In this document: positions 1 through 8,024 of the stretch, piece by piece
Layout of the letters: the number at the start of each line of letters is the position of its first letter
Numbering within the stretch: position 1 is the stretch's first letter
Origin: Saccoglossus kowalevskii
Taxonomy: Eukaryota > Hemichordata > Enteropneusta > Harrimaniidae
Assembly (NCBI RefSeq): GCF_000003605.2
Contig: NW_003130856.1
Coordinates: forward strand, 131,552-145,027
Reading direction: 5' to 3'
Length of the DNA: 13,476 bases
Translations under genes and position numbers: made by a program
Notes under the pieces: model-generated
What the model was told of the DNA's origin: nothing
Databases searched by the model: none
Seen by the model: the letters and a program-made list of their open reading frames with translations, nothing else

Positions 1-970
1 GGAAGATGCGATTCTTATCATTGGATATCGACACTAAGTTAGCAAATTAGTTCATAGATGCATTATGGAATTGAAAGATTTGACTGTTATCATTGGATAT
101 CAACACTAAGTTAGCAAACTAGTTCATAAATGCATTATGGAATTGGAAGATGCGACTCTTATCATTGGATATCAACACTAAGTTAGCAAATTAGTTCATA
201 GATGCATTATAGAATTGGAAGATTTGACTGTTATCATTGGATATCAACACTAAGTTAGCAAACTAGTTCATAAATGCATTATGGAAATGAAGATGCGACT
301 CTTACCATTGGATATCAACACTAAGTTAGCAAATTAGTTCATAGATGCATTATGGAAATGAAGATGTGACTGTTATCATTGGATATCGACACAAAGTTAG
401 CAAACTAGTTCATAAATGCATTATGGAATTGGAATATGTGACTGTTATCATTGGATATCGACACTAAGTTAGCAAATTAGTTCATAGATGCATTATGGAA
501 TTGGAAGATGTGACTGTTATCATTGGATATCCACACAAAGTTAGCAAACTAATTCATAGATGCATTATGGGATTGGGGGATGCGACTCTTACCATTGGAT
601 ATCGACACTAAGTTAGCAAATTAGTTCATAGATGCATTATGGAAATGAAGATGTGACTGTTATCATTGGATATCGACACAAAGTTAGCAAACTAGTTCAT
701 AAATGCATTATGGAATTGGAATATGTGACTGTTATCATTGGATATCGACACTAAGTTAGCAAATTAGTTCATAGATGCATTATGGAATTGGAAGATGTGA
801 CTGTTATCATTGGATATCCACACAAAGTTAGCAAACTAATTCATAGATGCATTATGGGATTGGGGGATGCGACTCTTACCATTGGATATCGACACAAAGT
901 TAGCAAACTAGTTCATAGATGCATTATGGGATTGGGGGATGCAATTCTTATCATCGGATATACACACTAA
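1..970. repeat. 72-bp satellite array, 13 copies plus a partial one
   Basis: Thirteen head-to-tail units and a decaying fourteenth are visible. Units start at 1, 73, 145, 217, 289, 360, 431, 503, 575, 647, 718, 790, 862 and 934. Most are 72 bp. The units at 289, 360 and 647 are 71 bp, having lost one base at the join (GGAAATGAAG in place of GGAATTGGAAG). Every unit carries the core CATTGGATATC and AGTTAGCAAA, then CATTATGG. The array enters from the left edge, so its full length is unknown; it decays after about 970. Because 72 is a multiple of three, one + frame reads as a 24-residue repeat (for example IGYRHKVSKLVHRCI), open from 782 to 970. Units with CACTAAG have an in-frame TAA there and the 71-bp units shift frame, so I treat the array as non-coding satellite. 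Confidence 0.95.
318..895. repeat. 287-bp higher-order period inside the satellite
   Basis: The four-unit block from 360 is repeated from 647. By eye, 318-608 and 605-895 are identical over 291 bp at an offset of 287 bp. The offset equals one 71-bp and three 72-bp units, so the one-base deletion was copied with the block. Neighbouring units inside the block differ from each other at several sites. The four-unit segment was therefore duplicated as a whole, and recently, probably by unequal exchange. Beneath this lies an older dimer alternation: odd units read GCAAATTAG and even units read GCAAACTAG from unit 1 to unit 12, and unit 13 breaks the pattern. Confidence 0.9.
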
Positions 971-2163
971 ATAATCAATGTAGTGAACATATCTGTTGCA
1001 AATTTTGTAGAATAAGAAATTAATTTTGATTTGAACTTTGATGTGGACGTATTCAATTTAGGCAATGCTAATTTTCTTCATTACACCATACAAAAATCGT
1101 TTGCGTTTAACCTTTCCACTACCAGTTCCCTCTTTTTATCACAAATTCACAAAATAGTCCCATTTATAGTCTGCACTTTCCTTCAAAAGATTGGAATAAA
1201 AAATAGCCAATTTTATTTAGTAGAAACCGAAAATTGACTCAAAGTTTGTCTGTTGGCTCCAAAATTAGGGTTCATTTTCAGAAATATTGAAGAATATAAG
1301 AAAAGGTACGGAAAAATTGGGCGAGATAGTCTGGTGGTCAACATGTTAATATGGTATGCAATGTATAACAGTCACCGACCTATTAACGATATTGTTATTT
1401 ATAACGGATCATCGTAGTTTTTCATTACAAACAAAGGCAATTATACAAATGAAAATACATTGATATGCCGTGGGAATTATGTCTAAAAGATAACCAATAG
1501 TACAAAATGGATCTAGTTGCTTAGAAACGACGCATTTGGAAACTTCTGTCGGAAGTACTTGACTACTAATAAGAAAAAAAACGTGATAGCCTACCAGCAG
1601 AAATGGAATGTATATACTGATAGTCTGGCTCCGTTAGACTGACTTTGGTGTAACCTTTGGACTTAATTATACTCAGAAATTCAATTTTCTCCTAATCTCA
1701 TCTGTCCCTGGAGAACGTTTTTTTTTTATTGAAGTGTGTGAATATCTTTTTTAATTAGTTTAAATGTGTAACAGAATTCGTGTCCTGGTCACTGTGACTT
1801 TAGGTAATAAAACCGACACTGTAACAGTGATGAATGAATGTTGTAGCACATGCCTGCAATCACTTTTACTTTTATAATAATTTACTGGTACATGTAGTAA
1901 TGTTTCAAATCTTGATAATCTTGTAATAATGTAGTACTAATTTATAAAATTGAAATTTGTTTTAATATCAATGTGGTGAGTTACTAAGTGTTATATAAAT
2001 AATCGTCACAAGTTTATGTGGAAATATTGGCTTATTAGTCAAAAGGAATTGGAAAAATACACCCAAATTGTGAAAAAGTATGACATTTGGCCCACATGTA
2101 GATTTTTCAATTATTTTTCAGTGCTATACGTGTGATTCTAATCGAGTATCACAGATTGATAAA
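971..2163. other. AT-rich stretch without recognisable genes
   Basis: I see no exon with codon-like character, RNA gene or long repeat here. The 68-residue open frame at 1031-1237 has no recognisable domain and no splice or start context, and is best read as chance. Small items are a T10 run near 1720 and a 13-base perfect hairpin (CACTGTAACAGTG, about 1818-1830). Confidence 0.6.
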
Positions 2164-2248
2164 CAAGCGTCTACCCATTATCCATTGCGTTTTTAGCATG
2201 CGTTGTTATCGTCGCTTCGGACTCAATTGTCGCGCGTGCGCAGGTGAC
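2164..2248 (+). repeat. 85-bp diverged copy of the 2482-2645 element's interior
   Basis: This segment matches 2545-2629 in the same orientation with no gaps, at 75 of 85 positions by hand count. Both begin CAAGCGTCTACCCAT, share GTTGTTATCGTCGCTT and end CGCGCGTGCGCAGGTGAC. The copy at 2545 continues into a terminal repeat ending CCCGCTTTAA. This copy instead runs into unrelated sequence (ATCAATTGGGG), and no matching left terminus is seen. It is therefore a partial or eroded relative whose ends are lost. Its high GC and CpG content stands out against the flanks. Confidence 0.8.
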
Positions 2249-2481
2249 ATCAATTGGGGAAAGTATTCAAAGGGTGTGTCACTGAAAGTAGGCCGATTTT
2301 TAAGTCACAGAGTCGGTAAATGTGTTTACTATTTCAGTCTTCGGTATTTAAAGTGGCATAGATGAACTGTTAAAATGAGTCAAATCAAACGAAGTACAAA
2401 AGAATTTGATTTCGGTACAGAAGAAGGATGCATGACCAGCTTATCTCTTATCAGCTTGCAGACAGCTTATCTGTTTGTATA

Positions 2482-2645
2482 TTAAAGCGGGGAGTCGTAG
2501 CCTGCGCATGCGTCAGATGGCCATGGCGTGTCATTGTTTGCAATCAAGCGTCTACCCATGAGCCTTAGCGTTGTTAGCGTGTGTTGTTATCGTCGCTTGG
2601 GACTCAATTCCCGCGCGTGCGCAGGTGACGACCCTCCCGCTTTAA
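2482..2645. mobile_element. 164-bp TTAA-bounded inverted-repeat element (MITE)
   Basis: The left end, 2482-2514, begins TTAAAGCGGGGAGTCGT and continues CCTGCGCATGCG. The reverse complement of 2611-2645 begins TTAAAGCGGGAGGGTCGT and continues CACCTGCGCACGCG. This gives terminal inverted repeats of about 33 bp at roughly 80% identity. TTAA lies at both outer edges, which fits a four-base TTAA target duplication, the preference of piggyBac-type transposases. There is no room for a transposase, so it would be a non-autonomous miniature element. The superfamily is inferred from the TTAA alone; the TTAA could instead belong to the terminal repeat. Confidence 0.75.
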
Positions 2646-2786
2646 TGTCAATCATACTCATGTATTTGAAAAAACATACTTGAAAAATGGGAAATTTTCT
2701 TATTATACATCGTGAGGGTAATTTTGACGTAAAATTTGGCACAAAAACACTGTTATCAAATTGTTAACTCTTGGCAAGGAGTCACC

Positions 2787-2919
2787 TTAAAGGGCGGCAG
2801 TCGTCGTGTCGCGTTCTGTTCGATATGGGACTCATAGCAACGTATACAACGCGTGTAAAATACATTGTTTATTTACTTGCAATTCGAACACGCGCTGCGC
2901 GACGACCACCACCCTTTAA
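2787..2919. mobile_element. 133-bp TTAA-bounded inverted-repeat element, related ends
   Basis: The left arm, 2787-2822, begins TTAAAGGGCGGCAGTCGTCG. The reverse complement of 2885-2919 begins TTAAAGGGTGGTGGTCGTCG, and both arms run on to GTTCG. This is a roughly 35-bp imperfect terminal inverted repeat around a 62-bp centre. TTAA bounds both ends. The termini resemble those of the element at 2482-2645 (shared pattern TTAAAG, a G-rich patch, then GTCGT), so the two look like subfamilies of one group inserted 141 bp apart. The open frame crossing it (2771-2974) starts at a TTG and shows no domain; I read it as chance. Confidence 0.72.
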
Positions 2920-4006
2920 AACACATACCCGTATCATAAAATTTTCTATTGCAAATTCACTTTTCATCTATTGAGTTTCGATATATAGAATAAGAGCATG
3001 ATATTGATACTTTTCTCTAGTCGTTAACAATAATACGGCAATGCAATTGCGTAGGCATGATTTATTATGTACCACAAATATTTACTATATTTAAAAATAA
3101 CATGAAAATATAATCAATTCTGTATATCTAATAATATATCAACCATATTATCTATTTAAAGCTGAAAATGTAAAACTACAAACTAAACTATAATTATAGC
3201 AATAATAACAATAATTCAAAATAAATTATATTAAAAAGAATTGCAGTCAATCCAAGTAACTTAATGCAATTTAAAACTAGTATGTTTGTAGGGGACTAGG
3301 GGTTGCAATATATCGACTCTGTGTAATGGATCTTTTGTCGGCGGCGAATCGACTAAAAGTCGCTTTTTTTCAAAGGAATTATTAAAATGCTTTTCTGGAA
3401 AATGAACATCATAACCTTTGCTAATAGGCGAGAAACAAACGCAGTTCCGCAGTACGGTAAATGTCATAGTTACATCAATGGTTTCAGTCGATTTTAGTGC
3501 GTAATAATTACAGAAATAAAGTTATATCAACATCCATTACCATAGCTATAGATTACGATATCGAATATTTCCTAATTAAAATCACATATTTCATTTATTG
3601 CCAAACAAAAAAACGGGAAGGGCCGTTTAAAGTAACGAGGTTCTTGTATAGACTCAATATGAATGGGTAGCAATATTTCTCAAAGTGTTGTAGCAAAACC
3701 CCCTGTTTTGAGATGAATTGTAGTTTTCATGGCAACCGAAAATATGAAATTTTATATACATTTTTATTTTTAAAATGTCTTACAGACGAATGACTGGGAA
3801 TGAATAACAACCGGACTAGCAATATGATAGGGTAACAGTACGTTTCAAAATACAGTGCCTGTCTTGAGATGAAATATGCTTTTCATTGGAAATAAGTATG
3901 TGAAAATTCAAACATGTCATTACAAAGAGCTTTCTTTAACTTGGAATACGGACAAAATAATATTAGAAAACAATTGTTATTATTTGAAACTGCTTGGGTA
4001 GAAACT
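2920..4006. other. AT-rich stretch with faint degenerate repeats
   Basis: There is no supported gene. About 3100-3250 is strongly A/T-rich, with runs such as AATAATAACAATAATTC. Two loosely similar stretches lie near 3668-3765 and 3816-3920. Each has AGCAATAT, then TTGAGATGAA, then TTTTCAT, then a run resembling AAATATG. They are offset by roughly 150 bp and look like a decayed duplication. The minus-strand frame at 3261-3467 (68 residues) has no recognisable motif. Confidence 0.5.
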
Positions 4007-4020
4007 GTTACCATGGCAAC
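4007..4020. promoter_or_regulatory. Perfect X-box-like palindrome (RFX site candidate)
   Basis: The sequence GTTACCATGGCAAC fits the RFX-family X-box consensus, GTNRCC, a short spacer, then RGYAAC, with both half-sites intact. In animals RFX factors bind such sites upstream of ciliary and some immune genes. No exon was found within several hundred bases on either side, so a regulatory role is only inferred. A half-site-like CATGGCAACC occurs near 3728. Confidence 0.4.
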
Positions 4021-5037
4021 ATGTTAATATAGTAAATTTTCTCTTATCTTCCGTGTGGTCCTTAATTAAAAATCGAAAACTGAAAAAAATACAATATGAA
4101 ACAACTACACATAATAAATATTATATATATTGCCTTGATATACAGATCATTGGATGCGGCAGATCTGGTGTTTACATTGTGAACATCTTTGGTATATATC
4201 TTTAGACCCCTCGCACACATCTTTTATATGTCAGGGGCTAAATTATTACGTGATTGGAAAACAGCGGTTGCCTTATAAATCGTTAGTGCTGTACTCGCTT
4301 CTGTAACGCGAATAACGTCGTCGCGTCAGGTAGCAAGGTATTGCTGATCGGTAAGCGGTATTTGTTATAATATATATTCAGTCGTTGGTTGGAAAAATTG
4401 TAAACATATTACGTCACGGTGTGACGGCCTATATCGATCAATAATAAGAAACATGAGGAAGTATAAACAAATTAGAAATCTATTAGAAATACGCTAAAAT
4501 AACGCAAGATTAACGATGGCTATTCTGTAAGCTCTTCTCATATGATCTGCGGTGTGTATCCTCCATTACTTCAAGCAGCTTTTGGAATTGCTAGGTTAAT
4601 TACAGGAAGGCGAGATATTGTATTTTTTTCATTACCTGGTAATTATCAGATATTTATAAAAACTTATTAATGGAAATATGTAAGATTCAAAGAAATCCAA
4701 CTCGAGTCCCATATGTCCAATATCGATCTGAAATTTTAGATGAATATTAGAATGGAACCACGAAACCAGCCGAATCTTACTTTGGTTTTGAATTCTCGGA
4801 TAATTATTCGATGATCATGGAAGTTTATATCGATCTTAGATCAATACTAGTCATTGCGGAACACAACTTGAAATCTGGCTTTGGTTTTGAATTATCAGAT
4901 GTTATGGATAAAATAGGTTTCGGATCAATATTCAACAGAGTGACCACTATGGAAGTAAAGTTCCATAGAATGTCTAATATTGATCAAAAATTTCGATAAG
5001 ATCGATATTAAGTCGATATTACACATAGTCACTAGTC
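4021..5037. other. AT-rich stretch with a degenerate ~99-bp duplication
   Basis: There is no supported gene. The 15-mer CTTTGGTTTTGAATT occurs exactly at 4780-4794 and 4879-4893. The following bases stay loosely similar (CTCGGAT against ATCAGAT, later GATCAATA in both), suggesting an old tandem duplication of about 99 bp. ATCGAT or close variants recur through 4430-5025. The 62-residue frame at 4811-4999 lies in this repeat and carries no recognisable domain. Confidence 0.45.
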
Positions 5038-5120
5038 ATATGCAGTGTCCCGGGTTCCTTGTTAAATATGCAGTGTCCCGGGTTCCTTGTTAAATATGCA
5101 GTGTCCCGGGTTCCTTGTTA
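5038..5120. repeat. 28-bp tandem repeat, about three copies
   Basis: The unit ATGCAGTGTCCCGGGTTCCT plus TGTTAAAT starts at about 5040, 5068 and 5096. All three copies are identical over their shared length, and the last stops at TTGTTA before unique sequence. Each unit carries a CCCGGG palindrome, which contrasts with the AT-rich flanks. The lack of any difference points to recent expansion or active homogenisation. Confidence 0.95.
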
Positions 5121-5282
5121 TCATTTTGCTTTCCCGTTAATTGTGACATATATACATCGAGGCACTTTTCAGAGATGAGTAAATATCGTAATGTTCGTGA
5201 AGTGGGTTAATATTTAGTCGGTGTTTATAACCATTTTGTTTTAAGTTGCATTATACAGATATGGTTTTAAAATCTTCAGTAT
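5121..5282. other. Unannotated spacer
   Basis: This short AT-rich spacer between the 28-bp tandem repeat and the next inverted-repeat element has no gene or repeat that I can recognise. Confidence 0.5.
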
Positions 5283-5630
5283 CTCAGACAACCAATAATT
5301 GTATTCTCGGGGGCGGACATCCGGGCATTTTCTACCGCCTGGCAACCCTCGCGGTGAAAACAAAGACCAAAATCTCGCAGAAAACGGTACTTTGCGATGG
5401 TTGTTGAGAGTCCCCTGAACAGTGTAACAAGATTAGCCCTACGTGTGTAACATATATGAATTTGGTTGTTCAGGATTACTTCAAAGTTGAGTTTGTGTTG
5501 TTTTCTCGAGTTTTCACCGGCTCCACCGGCGTTCCACAGCAGCGCGCACAGAGCGTGGTACAGTGGTGCGCGTCTTAGCAACGTAGAACGTCCGTGACGT
5601 AGCTCCGCCCCCGAGGATTAGTTGTCTGAG
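5283..5630. mobile_element. 348-bp inverted-repeat element, MITE-like
   Basis: The left end begins CTCAGACAACCAAT and, after about 8 extra bases, reads CTCGGGGGCGGA (to 5317). The reverse complement of the right end (5604-5630) reads CTCAGACAACTAAT, then CCTCGGGGGCGGA. The arms match over about 26 bases with one or two differences, apart from the left-arm insertion. Weaker inverted similarity continues inward (TTCTAC on each side). I could not find a convincing target-site duplication in the flanks, so the exact boundaries and superfamily are open. A minus-strand open frame of 101 residues (5276-5581) fills most of it and ends in the left arm. It begins MLRRAPLYHALC and contains TIAKYRFLRDFGLCFHREG. 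I recognise no transposase or other domain in it, so it is probably incidental. Confidence 0.7.
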
Positions 5631-5919
5631 GTGATATTAAGTTCAGGTACAGTTTTGGCCGACGTACGGATGGTGGGATAGCCGGCATACATATCTACAT
5701 GTGTGTGGCACGCCTCTAAAAATACTAAAAGTTTTTAAATTGAACCACGTGGGACATCAGGTAGAGTGACAAGTTTATTATTAAAATTAGTACCTTTGTA
5801 ATTCACAAATTCAAACGCATGAGTCGGGATGTAAATTGCCTAACACAGCATGTGCATTACATGGTTACAGTGACAGCTTGGACTTGGTGGTTCAAAAGAT
5901 CGAAAGCTTTGTATAGGCC
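5631..5919. other. Spacer with an E-box palindrome
   Basis: No gene is seen. CCACGTGG at 5745-5752 is a perfect E-box palindrome of the bHLH type; its significance is unknown. Confidence 0.4.
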
Positions 5920-5951
5920 CAGACTAGTAATACAATTGTATTACTAGTCTG
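5920..5951. repeat. 32-bp perfect palindrome
   Basis: Bases 5920-5935 read CAGACTAGTAATACAA, and 5936-5951 are their exact reverse complement, centred on CAATTG with no spacer. Beyond the perfect core, TATAGG on the left and CCTATA-like sequence on the right extend the symmetry imperfectly. It could extrude as a cruciform. It might also be two abutting terminal repeats of a mobile element whose middle has been lost, or a minimal fold-back element. Confidence 0.9.
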
Positions 5952-6328
5952 AGGTATAGGGTACAGTAAACAACGTAAATTTACATTGTTAATCACTGGG
6001 GAATCCAGGTAACATTTGAACACGTTCAAACGAAGAAAGTTTTAACTTTATGACAGTAATATTCAAGGACTTTGAAATTTGGTATTCAATGTTTAGAGGG
6101 ACCAGCTGACTCGGTCCTGCTATAAAGCGTTCATTACTCGTACATGTTCAATACAATCCGGTAACTGAAAGACGTCATTGAAAATGTACCACCTCCACTC
6201 CAACTTGAAAAACCAAACGATGATGTTTTCTGGGGGCTTTTTAACGATAAAGTTGTGCTATTATTATCTTATTGTTAGCGTCACTGAACGAGGAGTTAGT
6301 ATGGGTCGTTAAGAGTGAAAAACAACCT
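5952..6328. other. Unannotated stretch with a TATA-like motif
   Basis: A TATAAAG motif sits at 6121-6127, followed 57 bases later by an ATG (6184) opening a 42-codon frame that ends at 6312. The short peptide has no signal peptide, domain or splice context that I can defend, so it is not called as a gene. Nothing else is recognised. Confidence 0.4.
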
Positions 6329-7179
6329 ATTACCATACAATGGCGAATTCCGCAATTACTGTGGGGTAGTCCGGTAGAAGTTTCGGGGGAGCGTTAATCG
6401 AAATAAACATGTTTTGAAACGTCGCGTTTATGATTGTTTTTTTTCACATATAAATGTCAAAAACAAATTGTGTGTGAGCGTATTCGTATTATTGTGGAGA
6501 TTATATACTTTCTTTTTCCTCTGAAATATCATTGGGCCAAGCCTTACTGAAGTTCTCAATGTGATAAACAACTCGGTCACGTGACATCAAGTTGAGAATG
6601 TTCCAGCGTTATTGTTAGAACTTATTTACAAATGATTTAACATTCTGCGCCATTGTCCTGTCAAAACGTCAACTTTACTGGCATAATGCTGGTATTAAGG
6701 GCTCGGCCACTGAAAATATTGGGTTGACATTCACAGTGGTAATTTTACCAATATCCACTATGATGTCATCAAAAAGAACATTTACAAGATGACAAGACAG
6801 CTGCATTCAAATTGGCGTTACAAAAGCGTCAATGCCACCTGCCTGTGTCACTGTCCAAGGTCAATTCATCGAACTCGATGGTCAATTTATGCATAGTCCC
6901 CCAATGGTAAATACATGTACCTCCATGCTCAATGTGAAAATGCTGGGTATTCCCGTGATGTTGCTGTACCATAAAATCTCGCTTTATTCAGTTAAAAATG
7001 ACTCTAAGTTGAATATTTCCCATGAAAGTTAGTCTATGTTTGTATAACTTCCGTGTCACGTTTATTGTCAATCGTGGCTAGCAACCCCGATTCATAGCAC
7101 AATGGCTGAACCCTAAATACTCAACTACGTAATTTGTTTTCGGTATTTCCACTTTTCAATTTCTCCATTGTATGGTAAT
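6329..7179. mobile_element. Possible 851-bp element with 15-bp exact inverted ends
   Basis: ATTACCATACAATGG (6329-6343) is the exact reverse complement of 7165-7179. Past the exact core the arms stay loosely alike (CGAATTC against AGAAATTG). A 15-base exact inverted match at this spacing is unlikely by chance, though not impossible in AT-rich DNA. No clear target-site duplication is visible; an AT dinucleotide next to the termini is the best candidate. No transposase frame lies inside; the 66-residue frame at 6832-7032 has no motif. A partial match, ATTACCATACA, occurs again near 8430. Confidence 0.35.
6576..6585. promoter_or_regulatory. GTCACGTGAC palindrome (CLEAR/E-box type)
   Basis: This ten-base perfect palindrome equals the core of the CLEAR element bound by MiT/TFE bHLH-zipper factors, and would also suit USF. 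It sits between short inverted arms, TTCTCAA (about 6553-6559) and TTGAGAA (about 6592-6598). No nearby promoter or exon is evident, so a function is only inferred. Confidence 0.35.
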
Positions 7180-7704
7180 TTCTATTCAAGTACAAGCGAT
7201 CTAGGTCGCTAGCGCAGCACGCACACCACAAAGTACTCAAATACCCGTGAATAATTTGCGCACATAGCATATAGAAGTTCAAGTTCTCCCCGTATGTGTA
7301 AAATTCACTTTCACATACTGTAATTTCTCAGTTTTGAAAGTTCATTTCAATTTCTTGGACATTTTTGTGTTTTTAACAATCAATTCTGTTTATTTGTGGA
7401 TTTCATAGAGTTGTGAATGGTTGAATGGTTTTTTAAATCTTCATCATCACCGGCCACTATATGCCCCGCGGCGGCATCTATATTATGTCCTATTCAGTTG
7501 ACGTGTGTTTTTCTCATGGTCCATGTAGTGACTTCATTTAATTTGCCAGAGCGAAAATAGATCAATGTATTCTGTCATAACATCTGATGATATTGACAAC
7601 ATCCCGTGTTGTTATGGAGTACTGAGCGGTATCAGTAATCAACTTCAAACATATTTTTAAAATAATATTTTTCAATTATGACAGCATGGTTAAATGTGTC
7701 CTTA
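7180..7704. other. Unannotated stretch
   Basis: No gene or clear repeat is recognised. A small GC-rich patch, GCCCCGCGGCGGC, occurs near 7463. A weak hairpin (CATAACA with TGTTATG) spans about 7577-7617. Confidence 0.5.
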
Positions 7705-7746
7705 TACGCAATAATAATAATAATAATAATAATAATACGCAATAAT
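7705..7746. repeat. (AAT)9 microsatellite with duplicated edges
   Basis: Nine AAT/ATA triplets run from 7710 to 7736. The string TACGCAATAAT occurs at both edges (7705-7715 and 7736-7746). The array therefore looks like an insertion or slippage product that also duplicated its flank. It falls inside a minus-strand frame (7632-7874), giving a run of isoleucines; that frame is not a credible gene. Confidence 0.9.
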
Positions 7747-7972
7747 ATGTCACTGGATTGTAAAACTATCAATGCGTCATCATTTTTTCTTTGATAGCAT
7801 AATTTCGCTGAGTTGCAGAATACCTGCCGAATTTCCCATAGCGCGTGTCGTCGGTGGATTACATATTTAGTCACATGACCCAGAACCCCAACGCCACTTA
7901 TGATGATTAACTACAATAATAATAGTTAAATGAGTGACGTACTTAACACAAATAGATGCCCTGATATCACTT
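7747..7972. other. Unannotated spacer
   Basis: No gene is seen. A short run (ACAATAATAATAG) near 7913 echoes the microsatellite. Confidence 0.4.
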
Positions 7973-8024
7973 ATTAATGCATTAATTTGCAACAATCACC
8001 ATACACGTGTATGCAAATGATTGT
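7973..8024. promoter_or_regulatory. Cluster of palindromes with an octamer site
   Basis: Two 14-base perfect palindromes lie close together: ATTAATGCATTAAT (7973-7986) and CATACACGTGTATG (8000-8013). The second contains an E-box CACGTG and overlaps ATGCAAAT (8011-8018), the consensus octamer of POU factors. Outer arms ACAATCA (about 7992-7998) and TGATTGT (about 8018-8024) pair as well. The TAAT-containing palindrome suits homeodomain or POU dimers. This would fit an enhancer or a cruciform-prone site, but both readings are inference from motifs. Confidence 0.35.

Noticed and set aside
782-970. 62-residue open frame with a 24-residue repeat
   Set aside because: It is a by-product of the satellite period; adjacent units have in-frame TAA codons or frame-shifting deletions.
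5276-5581. 101-residue minus-strand open frame as an independent gene
   Set aside because: It lies almost wholly inside the inverted-repeat element, runs into its terminal arm, and shows no domain that I recognise.
5585-5600. TGACGTA near 5594, with similar half-CREs near 4408 and 7934
   Set aside because: These are not full palindromic sites, and one lies inside the inverted-repeat element; they are not counted with the three perfect octamers.
6184-6312. 42-codon frame after a TATAAAG motif
   Set aside because: The peptide has no domain or signal sequence, and motif spacing alone is weak evidence in AT-rich DNA.
6855-6890. Two GGTCAATT strings as a nuclear-receptor response element
   Set aside because: The 22-base spacing does not fit known direct-repeat receptor sites and the half-sites are short.
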